Shown: one piece after another, positions 31,524 through 41,014 of the stretch
How the letters are laid out: every line of letters begins with the position of its first letter
How positions within the stretch are numbered: the first letter of the stretch is position 1
Assembly: GCA_002839445.1 (NCBI GenBank)
Contig: PGYB01000001.1
Location: forward strand, 470,735-534,734
Direction of reading: 5' to 3'
DNA length: 64,000 nt
Source: Candidatus Riflebacteria bacterium HGW-Riflebacteria-1
GTDB lineage: Bacteria; Muiribacteriota; Ozemobacteria; Ozemobacterales; Ozemobacteraceae
Position numbers and translations under genes: made by a program
The notes under the pieces: generated by a model
The model's input: the letters and a program-made list of their open reading frames with translations, nothing else
What the model was told of the DNA's origin: nothing
The model's database searches: none

Positions 31524-32489
31524 TTACTGACTTGAATCTGCAGCATCCGCGCGGCTCACAATCTGGCAACGCGTCTGCAGAACAGGATTAACCCAAAAAT
31601 CAACAGCGTTTCTCAACTCAACTATATACTTCATCAGGCGGCGGCGGCGCAACTCCCGCAGCTGCAATTCGCGTTCAGCCTTCGCCTGCTGCGCCGGATC
31701 TACTTTCGGACGACTGACAACCGCGTAGAGATGCACACCGGACTCATCAACAAAGCCCTGTGTCAGCACTTCCGGTTCGAGAGTCAGCAGTTTCGCAAAT
31801 ACATTTTCAGGGAAATCGCCAGCCTTTTTCCAGCCAATATCGCCTCCGACGCCGCGGTAGAGAGAGCGGCTCCAGCTCGCATTCAGATCGGCAAAAGCCA
31901 CGCCTTCAGCCTGTTCGGCAAAGACCTGCTGCGCTTCTTCGGCGTTGGCGACCAGAATGGTTTTGAGATGCAAACGCTCTTCCTGCGCCGGAACACTTAC
32001 CTTGATCGCCTGCAGGTCAGCCGGATGATACTGCGCGTCTGCGATCTCGCGACGGGCATTGGCAGCAAGTTCTTCGATCAGAAAAACAGCACGCGCGAGT
32101 GTTTCTTTGTCATCACCTTTCTTCAGGGCAAGATCAAAGACCGAAACTTTTCTGACAAACTCGGGACGCCGGTCAAGACCAAGCTTACGCCCGCCTTCCG
32201 CGAACAGCAGTGTCTCAAAAAATTCAGAAGCAAAAGCGGCAGTATCAAGCTTTTTCGCCTGAACACCCGAAATTTCCTGTATTTGCTTAAGTTCTTCAAG
32301 CGTGATCGTGGTCTGGCCGACTTTCATGGCGAGATCCTTGCGTCCCAGCAAATAGTCAAAATCAATATGCAGAAAAAACACCATCAGCAGTAAGGTCAAA
32401 GCCAGCAGCGTGCCTATTACAGAGAAAATCATGCGCTTGGAAACCAGAATCATGTGATGATCGTCAATCAGAGCTTTCGATTCAAACAT
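31524..32489 (-). CDS. Parvulin-type peptidyl-prolyl isomerase, membrane-anchored
   Basis: This 321-residue protein has one N-terminal membrane helix (about 18-40) followed by a SurA/PpiC-like layout. LKKGDDKETLARAVFLIEEL is a chaperone segment. EERLHLKTILVANAEEAQQV and GGDIGWKKAGDFPENVFAKLLTL form the parvulin rotamase. It probably folds exported proteins such as the cytochromes. I use the ATG at 32487-32489, right after the stop of the TlpA-like gene; a longer frame adds 22 unrelated residues. It lacks a cleaved lipobox. Confidence 0.85.
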   Translation of the reverse strand: MFESKALIDDHHMILVSKRMIFSVIGTLLALTLLLMVFFLHIDFDYLLGRKDLAMKVGQTTITLEELKQIQEISGVQAKKLDTAAFASEFFETLLFAEGGRKLGLDRRPEFVRKVSVFDLALKKGDDKETLARAVFLIEELAANARREIADAQYHPADLQAIKVSVPAQEERLHLKTILVANAEEAQQVFAEQAEGVAFADLNASWSRSLYRGVGGDIGWKKAGDFPENVFAKLLTLEPEVLTQGFVDESGVHLYAVVSRPKVDPAQQAKAERELQLRELRRRRLMKYIVELRNAVDFWVNPVLQTRCQIVSRADAADSSQ

Positions 32490-32490
32490 A

Positions 32491-33186
32491 TCAGTGACCT
32501 TCACACGAGCAGGCTGCAGATGCTGGCGACTGTTGCTGCGGCTGCGACATCTCACGGAAATCTGCGAAAAACTTTTCGATATCGAGCGGGCCCTGGTGCG
32601 ACCAGACTACGTTACCATCAGGATCAACGATAAACACCGATGGAGTCATGACAACGCCCCATTTATCAGCAATTTCGAAAGAATCTGAAGCGACACGTTC
32701 CATCAAAACCGGCTGTTTAAGGTCGCGCAGCTTGCAGAAATTAATCAGAGCCTTCTGCATGCGAGCAGTGTCGAGCGAAACAAAAAACGCCTTGAGCCCG
32801 GACTCACCGATCTCAGACAGTTTGGCCTGAACAACCGGCATTTCTTCGAGGCACGAATGGCAGAACAGCGACCAGAAAAACACCATGTTCCATTGCCCGG
32901 CAACCGGGAACTGATGCGCAACATCGTCAGTTGCGTTGAGAGTGCTTACCGGGGCCGGCTGGCCCGGCAAAAGAAGTTTACTGGAAGTTGCGGGTTCGCT
33001 GGCCGACAGCAGCATTGCGCAACAGGCAAAAGCAATTACCAGCAAAGCTTTCCGCGCGAAACCCGCGCCGCACAGGCTTTTAATAAGAGAAATTCTCTGA
33101 GAGACTTGCAGTGTTTTGCAAATTTGAGATTGCTTCCTGCTTCGGCTTTGCCTCGCAGTCGCAATGACAAAACCCTGTCCAGGCAT
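32491..33186 (-). CDS. TlpA/ResA-like thioredoxin, start uncertain
   Basis: The conserved thioredoxin part carries FWSLFCHSCLEEMP (CHSC active site), DTARMQKAL and GVVMTPSVFIVDPDGNVVWSH, typical of TlpA-type proteins that keep cytochrome c cysteines reduced. A hydrophobic export segment, ARKALLVIAFACCAMLL, precedes it. The start is unclear: ATG at 33184-33186, TTG at 33328-33330 with a good AGGAG, or a start nearer the export segment. The region 33126-33170 within the N-terminus is an R4 repeat, so the repeat has probably replaced the original start. The end reads CSCEGH. Confidence 0.8.
   Translation of the reverse strand: MPGQGFVIATARQSRSRKQSQICKTLQVSQRISLIKSLCGAGFARKALLVIAFACCAMLLSASEPATSSKLLLPGQPAPVSTLNATDDVAHQFPVAGQWNMVFFWSLFCHSCLEEMPVVQAKLSEIGESGLKAFFVSLDTARMQKALINFCKLRDLKQPVLMERVASDSFEIADKWGVVMTPSVFIVDPDGNVVWSHQGPLDIEKFFADFREMSQPQQQSPASAACSCEGH
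33126..33170. repeat. R4 dispersed repeat
   Basis: GAGATTGCTTCCTGCTTCGG to GCAATGACA; the minus-strand frame reads through as TlpA N-terminal residues. It relates to GAGATTGCTTCGTC at 1270-1283 and 23586-23599. Such units are widespread in environmental genomes. Confidence 0.6.
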
Positions 33187-33307
33187 GTCATTGGTCGGTT
33201 CGCTTCTATCCGGATGCTCACCGGCAATTGGCCATAAATGGCCTTCTCGATGAGCTAAGTGACGAAACAATCGCAGTAAAACCGAATTTTGCAGGTTACT
33301 GCTCTTA

Positions 33308-33820
33308 TTACAGTTTTGATTTGATGGCAAGTTCGATCTCCTTTTCGCTTTCGGGGGCGTAACCCAGATGGTCGTAAAGCACCTTGCCCTGCCGGTTTAC
33401 CAGCACTGTGCGAGGCAACACGGTGATGTTATAGCTCCTGATCAGCGTGCTCTGCTCGTCAATGGCCAGCATGTAGGGAATCTGCTGCGGAAATTTTTTA
33501 ACAAAACGCACAATCTTAGCCGGCGGGTAACCAGGCGGGTGAATTCCGATTATCGTCATTTTGTTTTTAAGCTCTTCGTGAAGTCTTATTATAAAAGGTA
33601 TTTCTTCGATACAGGTGCCGCAGGTCACCGACCAGAACACCAGCAGCAGCGGCTTTTCGGTAAACTGGCCAGCCAGTCTGAACTTTTGCCCCGACACGTT
33701 CGACAGCGTGACGCCCTCGAGTGACGACAGGCTGCCCGGCTCAGAATCAGGGATAAAGAGATATATCAGCGGAAAGCTGAATATGGCTATCAGCAGCAGT
33801 ATCAATTGGTTACGATTCAT
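33308..33820 (-). CDS. TlpA/ResA-like thiol-disulfide reductase
   Basis: This 170-residue protein has an N-terminal export helix (about 5-22) and a thioredoxin fold with active site FWSVTCGTCIEEIP (CGTC). LPRTVLVNRQGKVLYDHLG is the cis-proline region and following strand. It is probably tethered to the membrane outside the cytoplasm, where it reduces apocytochrome c cysteines or delivers reductant. It is first of a long minus-strand run with a second TlpA-like gene, a parvulin, a HAMP protein and the multihaem cytochrome. Its stop overlaps the longest frame of the next gene by 23 bp. Confidence 0.9.
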   Translation of the reverse strand: MNRNQLILLLIAIFSFPLIYLFIPDSEPGSLSSLEGVTLSNVSGQKFRLAGQFTEKPLLLVFWSVTCGTCIEEIPFIIRLHEELKNKMTIIGIHPPGYPPAKIVRFVKKFPQQIPYMLAIDEQSTLIRSYNITVLPRTVLVNRQGKVLYDHLGYAPESEKEIELAIKSKL

Positions 33821-33949
33821 TACCTGCTACTATACCGCAAATCAGCCAAAACTTTAACATTTTTTTGGTCACAGAGAGTAAGACAAATTAAACGCTCACA
33901 GCTGATTTCATACGCATTCTTGCGTCAGAAAGCGAAGTTGCTGCGGTGA

Positions 33950-34567
33950 TCACTCCCAGGCTACGATGGTGCCCGCAAATTCGTCGCCCCAGCGCCGATT
34001 TCTTTCGCTGCTGTAGATCCGGTAAATCTCGTAGCAGTTGGCGGCAAAAGCAATCATCATGAGCGGCATTACGATCAGAACCGTTCCAACCAGGCCAATT
34101 ATCGGAATCATCGCGAACAAGCTGCCGATAGCTGAAACCATGTATGGCATAGCCAGCACAAAGTTGCGCTTCACAGACTGGTTCAATGTTATAGGACTGC
34201 CCTGCAGGTCGGTAACCCTGATGTTCATCGCCTTCTTGCCGGGACTCTGACTGTCGAGTTCACCCATTTTGTATGGCATGTCTTTAATCAGCACGACAAC
34301 GGCAGCTGCAGCAAATACAAAAAAGCTAAAAACCGCGCCAATAAGCGGCGAAATAAAGGTTACGATAAAAATAAGCACCGACGCCACGACACCTACCAGA
34401 ACAAGGTCGATAAATGCCGCCAGCAGACGTTTCTGCAAAATCTGATCGAGATGAAAAGAAACCCCGCCACCTGATGCAACAGGCTTAGCTGCGGCACTAT
34501 CCGGGCCGGAACCGCTGACTGAAGCCTGCGTCGCCTGTTCCTGGCTGCTTTTTTCGCTAGCTGACAT
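33950..34567 (-). CDS. RDD-family membrane protein
   Basis: This 205-residue protein has a Ser/Gln/Ala-rich N-terminal tail (about 1-45), then the RDD domain: RLLAAFIDLVLVGVVASVLI with the Arg/Asp pair, three to four membrane helices and the segment DSQSPGKKAMNIRVTDLQGSPI. RDD proteins may move ions or small solutes; function is not certain. The ATG at 34565-34567 follows GGAGGATTTAACAAG; a longer upstream frame is not supported. Transcribed divergently from the plus-strand phosphodiesterase gene. Confidence 0.85.
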   Translation of the reverse strand: MSASEKSSQEQATQASVSGSGPDSAAAKPVASGGGVSFHLDQILQKRLLAAFIDLVLVGVVASVLIFIVTFISPLIGAVFSFFVFAAAAVVVLIKDMPYKMGELDSQSPGKKAMNIRVTDLQGSPITLNQSVKRNFVLAMPYMVSAIGSLFAMIPIIGLVGTVLIVMPLMMIAFAANCYEIYRIYSSERNRRWGDEFAGTIVAWE

Positions 34568-34770
34568 CTTGTTAAATCCTCCGAAACATCGTAAATTATT
34601 ACAGGCAGTAGTATACAGCGACACAGCACGATTATACAATCAGTTCCTGCCAATGCACATTTAATGCTGAACTGACGCCCAAGGCAATTGCAACACCTGT
34701 GCAGCGAATTGCGCGATGAATTATAATTAACCCGGACACCGTTTTTTCGACAGGAGACCAGCAAATCGTT

Positions 34771-35235
34771 ATGAAAATCGGAATAATTTCTGACACACAT
34801 ATAACCCACCCTGCTGCCTGCACCATACCAGACTGGGTCTGCGAAGCCTTTGCAGGAGTCAGCATTATCGTACATGCCGGCGATGTCGAGCACCCTGAGT
34901 ATCTCGAGGCTCTAAAAAGCATCGCCCCGGTATACGCCGTGCGCGGTAACTGCGACCATAACGCCCTCTCAACACCTGAATCGCTCTCTCTCGAAATCGG
35001 CTGCGGCCTGCTCACGGCTGCGCATCGGGCATCGGTCGCCAGACAGGCTCTAAGCAAGCAAAGCCGGGTCATGGTCTATGGACACACCCATATTTCGGTG
35101 ATCAGCGACGAAGGTGGTCTGCTGGTTATCAACCCCGGCAGCCCAAACCACCCACGCGGGGGATTGCCGGCATCAGTGGCTGTTCTTGAAGTTAACGGCG
35201 ACGAAATTCACGCAGAATTAAAGGTGCAACCCTGA
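34771..35235 (+). CDS. YfcE/MJ0936-family metallophosphoesterase
   Basis: This 154-residue protein has the calcineurin-like motifs IGIISDTHI (D-x-H), HAGDVE (GD), RGNCDH (GNCD) and YGHTHI (GHTH), all in order. It probably hydrolyses phosphodiesters with two metal ions. The length is normal for the family. A TATAAT box lies about 44 bp upstream (34722-34727). It is followed after 47 bp by the peptide-transporter genes, so co-transcription is possible. Confidence 0.92.
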   Translation: MKIGIISDTHITHPAACTIPDWVCEAFAGVSIIVHAGDVEHPEYLEALKSIAPVYAVRGNCDHNALSTPESLSLEIGCGLLTAAHRASVARQALSKQSRVMVYGHTHISVISDEGGLLVINPGSPNHPRGGLPASVAVLEVNGDEIHAELKVQP

Positions 35236-35282
35236 CTTGCCGATTAGTAGAAAAGAGATAAAAATCATATCAAGGTGGCAAC

Positions 35283-36881
35283 ATGAAACGTATCCTCTTT
35301 TCGACGGCTTTTGTCTGTGTCATGGCCTTAACAGCCAGTCTTCTGCTAAACTCCCCAGCCGAAACCAATCCTGCAGGCTTCAAGGGCGTGTTTTCAGGTT
35401 ACCTGTCGTCGGAACCATCGAACCTTGATCCCGCGCGTGGCGTCGATGTCAATGAAGCCAGCATTCAGGCAAAAGTCTTTGACGGCCTCGTGCGCTATGA
35501 CGAAAAAATGCGCCTGGTCGGCAATCTCGCGGAATCATGGACCGTTTCTCCCGATGGCAAAGAGCTGGTTTTCCGCCTTAAACAGAATGTCTTTTTTCAC
35601 AATGGCCAGGTAATGACCTCAAGCGACGTCATCTACTCGCTCGACCGCATTCTCGACCCGGCAGTTGGCTCACCACGCACCTGGGCCCTCGAAAAGGTCG
35701 AAGGCGCCGGCGCCCGCATGCGCGGCGAAGCCAGCACAGTATCTGGTATCACTGCCATCGACGATTACACAGTGTCAATAAAACTTACCGCGGCGTTCGC
35801 GCCATTCTTGAGCCTGTTGAGCATGCCAGCCTGCTATATACTGCCATCAGGTAATGCCCACGAGATTTCTGAGCGCAGCTTTTTCGAGAAACCAGCCGGA
35901 ACCGGCCCGTTCAAAATCACCGAACGCGTGCGCGACAGTTACATAAAACTGGTCGCCAACAGCTCATATCATGGCCAGAAGCCACATCTTGCCCGCCTGG
36001 ATATTCGCATCATTCCAGAAAATATGAAAGCTGAAATGGAATTCGAAAGCGGCAATCTCGACATGCTGCAGCTTTACCCGGCCAATTATGAACGTTTCAA
36101 GTCTGATCCGGACTTTGCAAAACGCATTACCGATGTGCCGTCTCTCAATGTCTTCTATATCGGTTTCAACAACCAGGTTGCACCATTCGACGATGCCAAG
36201 GTGCGCCGCGCCCTCAACATGCTGGTCGACCGCGAAAAAATCATCAAAGCTGTTTATCAGGGTCGCGCCGTTGCCGCCAACGGCAGTATTCCCCCCGGAA
36301 TCAGCGGCTATAACGCCAGCGCCAACGGTCTTGAATTCAACCCCGAAGAAGGCCGTCGACTGCTTAAAGAAGCAGGCTACTCAAAAGCTAACCCGCTGAA
36401 TTTCGACCTTTATCAGCGTTCAGCGCAGTCAGCCTTTGAGATTACCAGACTGCTGCAGGGTGAACTTAAAAAACACGGCGTTAACATCAACCTCAAGCCC
36501 ATGGAATGGAGTGCACTCAAAGATGCGGTCAGCAAGGGCGAAGCTCCTGCCTTCTACATGAGCTGGTTCGGCGACTATCCTGACGGCGAGAACTTTTTGT
36601 TCCCGGTATTTCATTCTAGCAACTGGGGTTCTGGCGGTAATCGCGCCCGCTTTAAAAACGCCGAAATCGACCGCATGATCGAAGACTCAGTTAGAATTCA
36701 AGACGACAACATGCGCGCCGAAGCTTACGATCGCATCAATCGCAAGATTTCCGGGCACGCACCCTGGATTTACCTCTGGCACGCCAGCGAAAGTTACCTG
36801 ACCAGCGAAAAAGTAAGCAACATGGATTTTTCGCCGATGTTTTTCTGCGACAACGCCACCACCCTCTCAGTTAAAGAATAA
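35283..36881 (+). CDS. Peptide ABC transporter solute-binding protein, family 5
   Basis: This 532-residue protein is a DppA/OppA-type binding protein. It has a signal peptide (about 1-26, without a lipobox cysteine), then SSEPSNLDPARG, the signature WTVSPDGKELVFRLKQNVFF and the FDDAKVRRALNMLVDREKII helix. GPFKITERVRDSYIKLV lies near residue 210. It delivers peptides to the permeases encoded immediately downstream (start of dppB right after the stop). AAGGTGG precedes the ATG. No ATPase genes follow; the ATPases at 10575-12549 may serve it. Confidence 0.92.
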   Translation: MKRILFSTAFVCVMALTASLLLNSPAETNPAGFKGVFSGYLSSEPSNLDPARGVDVNEASIQAKVFDGLVRYDEKMRLVGNLAESWTVSPDGKELVFRLKQNVFFHNGQVMTSSDVIYSLDRILDPAVGSPRTWALEKVEGAGARMRGEASTVSGITAIDDYTVSIKLTAAFAPFLSLLSMPACYILPSGNAHEISERSFFEKPAGTGPFKITERVRDSYIKLVANSSYHGQKPHLARLDIRIIPENMKAEMEFESGNLDMLQLYPANYERFKSDPDFAKRITDVPSLNVFYIGFNNQVAPFDDAKVRRALNMLVDREKIIKAVYQGRAVAANGSIPPGISGYNASANGLEFNPEEGRRLLKEAGYSKANPLNFDLYQRSAQSAFEITRLLQGELKKHGVNINLKPMEWSALKDAVSKGEAPAFYMSWFGDYPDGENFLFPVFHSSNWGSGGNRARFKNAEIDRMIEDSVRIQDDNMRAEAYDRINRKISGHAPWIYLWHASESYLTSEKVSNMDFSPMFFCDNATTLSVKE

Positions 36882-37832
36882 ATGCTCGAATTCACGCTCA
36901 GAAGACTCTCCGCCACCATTCCAGTTCTTCTGGGAATTCTGTTGATCGCATTTGTTGTTCTCTACATGATTCCCGGCGATCCGGCACAGACCATAGCCGG
37001 ACCCCGAGCCGACGCCGAGACGCTGGCACGCATCGCCAGAGAAATGGGTCTCGACCAGCCTCTGCATCTGCGCTTTTCTTCTTATCTCGGGCGCATTTTC
37101 AGTGGTGATCTCGGTCATTCGGCAGTCTCAGGCAAGCCAGTGCTCGAATCAGTCGTCGAAAAGCTGCCGTACACACTTAAGCTCGCAGCCTTTGCCATGA
37201 CCTTCTCAATCATCTTCGGCATTCTCGCCGGCGTTATCAGCGCCATAACCCAGGGCCGCTGGCTCGACCGCGTCTGCACCGTTTTTTCGGTCGCCGGCAT
37301 CAGTATTCCGGTCTTTTTGTCAGGCCTGGTGTTTCTCTATGTCTTTGCCGTCAAACTCAGATGGTTTCCGACTTCGGGCTTTGCGGCCGATAACTCGTTG
37401 ATGCCTTTTATTCTTCCGGCTTTCACGCTGGGAATAAGATCTGCAGCCTTTCTGGCGCGCATCGTACGCAGCAGCATGATCGAAGTACTGAATCAGGATT
37501 TCATCAGAACCGCCCGCGCCAAAGGCCTCAGCCCGGCACGCATTCTGTTCAGGCACGGCCTGGTTAACGCGCTGATTCCGGTAATTACCGTCATCGGACT
37601 CGACCTGTCGAGCTACCTCAACGGCTCGGTCATCGTTGAAACAATCTTCGACCTGCCAGGAATCGGCCGCTTTGCCATGGATGCGATTCTGCAGCGCGAC
37701 TACCCGGTGATTCAGGGCATCGTGCTGCTTGGCGCAATAGTCTTTATTATGGTTAATCTGGCGGTTGATCTGCTTTATGCCTGGATCAACCCGAAAATTC
37801 GCGACGAAATGCTGGGAAAAACCGCGCGATGA
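36882..37832 (+). CDS. dppB: Peptide ABC transporter permease (DppB type)
   Basis: This 316-residue protein has six membrane helices in the DppB/OppB layout: RRLSATIPVLLGILLIAFVVLYMIPGDPA at the N-terminus, and the EAA loop RTARAKGLSPARILFRHGLVNALIPV, which docks the ATPase. ETIFDLPGIGRFAMDAILQRDYPV is the C-terminal signature. The ATG follows the binding-protein stop directly and the stop overlaps the dppC start, so the unit is one operon. Confidence 0.95.
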   Translation: MLEFTLRRLSATIPVLLGILLIAFVVLYMIPGDPAQTIAGPRADAETLARIAREMGLDQPLHLRFSSYLGRIFSGDLGHSAVSGKPVLESVVEKLPYTLKLAAFAMTFSIIFGILAGVISAITQGRWLDRVCTVFSVAGISIPVFLSGLVFLYVFAVKLRWFPTSGFAADNSLMPFILPAFTLGIRSAAFLARIVRSSMIEVLNQDFIRTARAKGLSPARILFRHGLVNALIPVITVIGLDLSSYLNGSVIVETIFDLPGIGRFAMDAILQRDYPVIQGIVLLGAIVFIMVNLAVDLLYAWINPKIRDEMLGKTAR

Positions 37833-38656
37833 AAAAACTTCTACGCAACCTGACCTTTGCCGGATGGCTCAGTTTTATTGGAATACTGCTGGTATTGCTG
37901 GTCGCCATCTTTGCGCCACTTTTGACCGCGAACGACCCTATGGAAACCGACCCGATGCGCCGTCTCAGCAAAGAAGAGGGCTTCCCGCTTGGCTGCGACC
38001 AGCTCGGCCAGTGCGTCTATTCGCGACTGATCTACGGCGCGCGCCTTTCTCTGATCATCGGCTTTTCGGCAAGGCTTTCGGCTCTGCTGATCGGCCTGGC
38101 CGTGGGCCTCGCCGCCGGTTATGCCGGAGGCTGGCTTGACTGGTTTTTGATGAGGGTTGTCGACATGTTTCTCGCTTTTCCGAGTCTGCTTCTGGCAATC
38201 GCGGTTTCGATGGTCATGGGCAGCGGTATTAAAACAGTTATCTTCGCGCTGGCTATAGTTGGCTGGGCTGAGATGGCGCGCATTATCCGTTCAGCCGCAC
38301 TCGAACTCCGTTCAGCCGAATATGTCGTAGCCGCGCGCACTCTTGGCGCCAGTCACCTGCGCATAGTGCTCACCCATATTCTGCCCAATTGTCTGCCACT
38401 GATCACGGTTATTTTCACGATGGGAATGGCAACAGCCGTCTTATCAGAAGCCAGTCTCAGCTTTCTCGGGCTTGGCGTCGATCCTTCGCTGCCGACCTGG
38501 GGCGGTATGGTGGCTTCTGCCAAAGATTACATGCTGCGGCGCCCTGAACTGGTCGCTTATCCCGGCCTGTGTATTGCGTTTCTGGTAATAGTCTTCAACA
38601 TCTTCGGCGACGAACTGCGCGATATCCTTGATCCATCACGCAAAGGAAACTGGTAA
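37829..38656 (+). CDS. dppC: Peptide ABC transporter permease (DppC type)
   Basis: This 275-residue protein has the DppC/OppC layout: an N-terminal helix, LTANDPMETDPMRRLS, PLGCDQLGQCVYSRLIYGARLSLIIG and the EAA loop VVAARTLGASHLRIVLTHILPNCLPL. It ends in GDELRDILDPSRKG. It forms the channel with DppB. The start overlaps the dppB stop by four bases (ATGA). The next gene begins one base after its stop. Confidence 0.95.
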   Translation: MKKLLRNLTFAGWLSFIGILLVLLVAIFAPLLTANDPMETDPMRRLSKEEGFPLGCDQLGQCVYSRLIYGARLSLIIGFSARLSALLIGLAVGLAAGYAGGWLDWFLMRVVDMFLAFPSLLLAIAVSMVMGSGIKTVIFALAIVGWAEMARIIRSAALELRSAEYVVAARTLGASHLRIVLTHILPNCLPLITVIFTMGMATAVLSEASLSFLGLGVDPSLPTWGGMVASAKDYMLRRPELVAYPGLCIAFLVIVFNIFGDELRDILDPSRKGNW

Positions 38657-38657
38657 T

Positions 38658-39443
38658 ATGAGCAACAGACGCCCGGTAATCGGCATTGCCTACGCAGACT
38701 CTTCGGTGCGCGACAGTGAAATGCGCATCAGAACCTATGTGTCGCGCAGATATTTTCACGCGGTGCAGCTGGCCGGTGGACTACCGATTCTGCTGCCGGC
38801 ACCGGCACTGGCACAAAACGGTTCTGACCAGGCTGATCTGGCAATGTTTGCAGAGCGTTATCTCGGCATGATCGACGGCCTGCTGCTGCCCGGAGGCGAA
38901 GACGTTCACCCGCGTTATCAGGGCGAAGATCCGGCAGTCGCACTCGACCTCGTCAACCCGTTTCGCGATGAATTTGAATTGAGCCTGGCTAAAATGGCCT
39001 ATGAACTTTATAAAATACCAGTTCTCGGCATCTGCCGAGGATGCCAGGTCATGGCTATTGCGCTCGGCGGCAAAGTGCATCAGGATCTTACTGGTGTCGC
39101 AAGCGTACAGCACTCACAAAAAGCCCCGCGCTGGGCAGTTTCACATCGGCTCAAGCTCGAAAGTGGCTCAAAACTGGCAGCAATTCTGAAAGCTGCCAAC
39201 AACGAAGTCTTTACCAACTCATTTCATCATCAGGCAATTAAAGATGTTCCGCCAGGATTCACCTGCAGCGCGCGGGCTGGCGATGGAGTTATCGAAGCGA
39301 TCGAGTGCAATGCCGACCGTTTTTACATCGGCGTACAGTGGCACCCTGAAGAAACAGTTGTCGGCGATCAGCCGAGCCGAAATCTCTTTGCCGGCCTGGT
39401 AGAAGCTGCCAGTCGCCAAACCGTCAACGCAAAGCTCAACTGA
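38658..39443 (+). CDS. Class-I glutamine-amidotransferase-like hydrolase (peptidase C26, PuuD-like)
   Basis: This 261-residue protein has the catalytic GICRGCQV (nucleophile Cys) and the IGVQWHPEE (His-Glu) motifs of the gamma-glutamyl-gamma-aminobutyrate hydrolase group, and DGLLLPGGEDVHPRYQ. Substrate is unknown. The ATG at 38658, preceded by AAAGGAAAC, lies directly after dppC. Placement in a peptide uptake operon fits cleavage of gamma-glutamyl bonds in imported peptides. Confidence 0.88.
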   Translation: MSNRRPVIGIAYADSSVRDSEMRIRTYVSRRYFHAVQLAGGLPILLPAPALAQNGSDQADLAMFAERYLGMIDGLLLPGGEDVHPRYQGEDPAVALDLVNPFRDEFELSLAKMAYELYKIPVLGICRGCQVMAIALGGKVHQDLTGVASVQHSQKAPRWAVSHRLKLESGSKLAAILKAANNEVFTNSFHHQAIKDVPPGFTCSARAGDGVIEAIECNADRFYIGVQWHPEETVVGDQPSRNLFAGLVEAASRQTVNAKLN

Positions 39444-39926
39444 TCAGCGCAGAGTGGTGCGTATTTTCGCGGTTCTGAACTGATTTCGCAACTCTGAAGG
39501 CTCGCCAATCGGGTTAAAGTTTCGCGCAAAAAAGCCGGACGAACTGTTTCCCGACACTGCCATATCCTGCCAGGTCAGCGAAGCAGTGTCAGGCTGATTG
39601 CCCGGCAAATCGACGATAACCCGGTAAGTCTGGTGGATACTGAGTTTTCCAGTAAGTGGCACGCGAAAAGCAAGTCCCTCGTCTGGCATATGCAGCAACT
39701 CAATCTTGCGCGAACCCAGCGCTGCAATTCGGTTGCCCTCATAGACCTTGACGTTGAGAGTCACCACTCCCGGAGCGTAAGCACGCGGAAACACGCGAAA
39801 ATACGCTTCATTGTCTGACAAACTGCAGGCGACGACCTCGACAACCTCGTTCTCAACAGTCTTAAAGCCGCTGAGCGAAAATACGAAAATCGCCGTAACT
39901 ATGATAAGACCCATAACTCGCCGCAT
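39444..39926 (-). CDS. Exported hypothetical protein
   Basis: This 160-residue protein starts with a hydrophobic export segment (about 4-20) without a lipobox. The rest is beta-rich and has no recognised domain. It ends right where the plus-strand PuuD-like gene ends, in convergent orientation. AGGGAGAA precedes the ATG. Likely periplasmic or outer-membrane associated; function unknown. Confidence 0.7.
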   Translation of the reverse strand: MRRVMGLIIVTAIFVFSLSGFKTVENEVVEVVACSLSDNEAYFRVFPRAYAPGVVTLNVKVYEGNRIAALGSRKIELLHMPDEGLAFRVPLTGKLSIHQTYRVIVDLPGNQPDTASLTWQDMAVSGNSSSGFFARNFNPIGEPSELRNQFRTAKIRTTLR

Positions 39927-40099
39927 ACTATTCTCCCTATATCGTCTCTACTTTGTACATCGGCATTTATGCACAAAAACATTAGGGAGTAACGAAAGAT
40001 AATGAAAGGGCCCGAAAAATCAGCATGACAAAGGGCAATTTTTGAATTCAGGAGTGAAAGCATATATAATATCATCACCAGGGCGCAGGCAGGCGAAGA

Positions 40100-41014
40100 C
40101 TAATAATTCAGCCAGCCTGATTTTGAAAAGTGAATGATGACGACCACGGCAACCGCCCAGACTACCAGATTGATCTGCAGGGGCCGGTCATTCATTACCA
40201 CCTCTGACGGATTTTCGCCCTGATCTTGAATGTGAATCAGGTAGAGATAGCGCAAAATACCATAAAGCACCATCGGCACTGTGTATACCAGCTTGTCACT
40301 GCCGAATTTGGCGATCGTATCAGAGCTTACTGTGTAGAAAGAATAGGTAACAATAGCTATGGCAGCCAGAATAGAGGTCATCTGATCGATAAACGACAGC
40401 GAATACTGCGCGAGAATCTTGCGGTGGCGAACCGCCTCATCCTGATAGGTCGCGATTTCCTGTCGCCGCTTGGCAAGCCCAAGAAACATCGCCAGCATCA
40501 TGGTCGAAAGTATCAGCCAGTGCGATATGTAAATGGTCGGTTCAAGCGCCTTGAGCGAGCCAACCCCGGCGGTTGCCCGCAACACAAAACCAGTTGCAAT
40601 GCACATTACATCGAGAATAACCATATTCTTGAGCTTGAAACTGTATGCCAGATTAAGCATAAAATAAGCCAGCGCGAGAAAAAAGAACATCTGCGAAAGG
40701 TTATAAGCAGCAATCAGGCTGATCAGCAGCAGCACGATCAGAGCAGCCTTTCCCTCGGTCAACGACAGCTCGCCGGCCGCGATCGGGCGCTTCGCCTTTT
40801 GCGGGTGCAGGCGGTCCTTTTCGACATCGGCAATATCGTTGAGCAGGTAAACACTGCCCGAAAGGCCGCAGAAAATCAGAAACCCGGCAGTGGCGTAAAG
40901 CCAGGCCAGCGGCTCAAACAGCAACCCCTTTTCCGAAAACATAAGCGCGGCAAACAGTATCAGATTTTTAATCCACTGCTTTGGCCTGAGGCTGAAAAAA
41001 ACCGGCGCAATCAT
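40100..41014 (-). CDS. UbiA-family prenyltransferase (decaprenyl-phosphate phosphoribosyltransferase-like)
   Basis: This 304-residue membrane enzyme has eight to nine helices and the two Asp-rich motifs NDIADVEKDRLHPQKAKRPI (about 59-78) and YSFKLKNMVILDV/DQMTSILAAI. The segment RPKQWIKNLILFAALMF is typical of the decaprenyl-phosphate phosphoribosyltransferase group that supplies pentose lipids for cell-envelope polysaccharide; other UbiA enzymes make quinones. The former fits its sequence better, but the substrate is not proven. AGAGGACAAG precedes the ATG. Confidence 0.85.
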   Translation of the reverse strand: MIAPVFFSLRPKQWIKNLILFAALMFSEKGLLFEPLAWLYATAGFLIFCGLSGSVYLLNDIADVEKDRLHPQKAKRPIAAGELSLTEGKAALIVLLLISLIAAYNLSQMFFFLALAYFMLNLAYSFKLKNMVILDVMCIATGFVLRATAGVGSLKALEPTIYISHWLILSTMMLAMFLGLAKRRQEIATYQDEAVRHRKILAQYSLSFIDQMTSILAAIAIVTYSFYTVSSDTIAKFGSDKLVYTVPMVLYGILRYLYLIHIQDQGENPSEVVMNDRPLQINLVVWAVAVVVIIHFSKSGWLNY

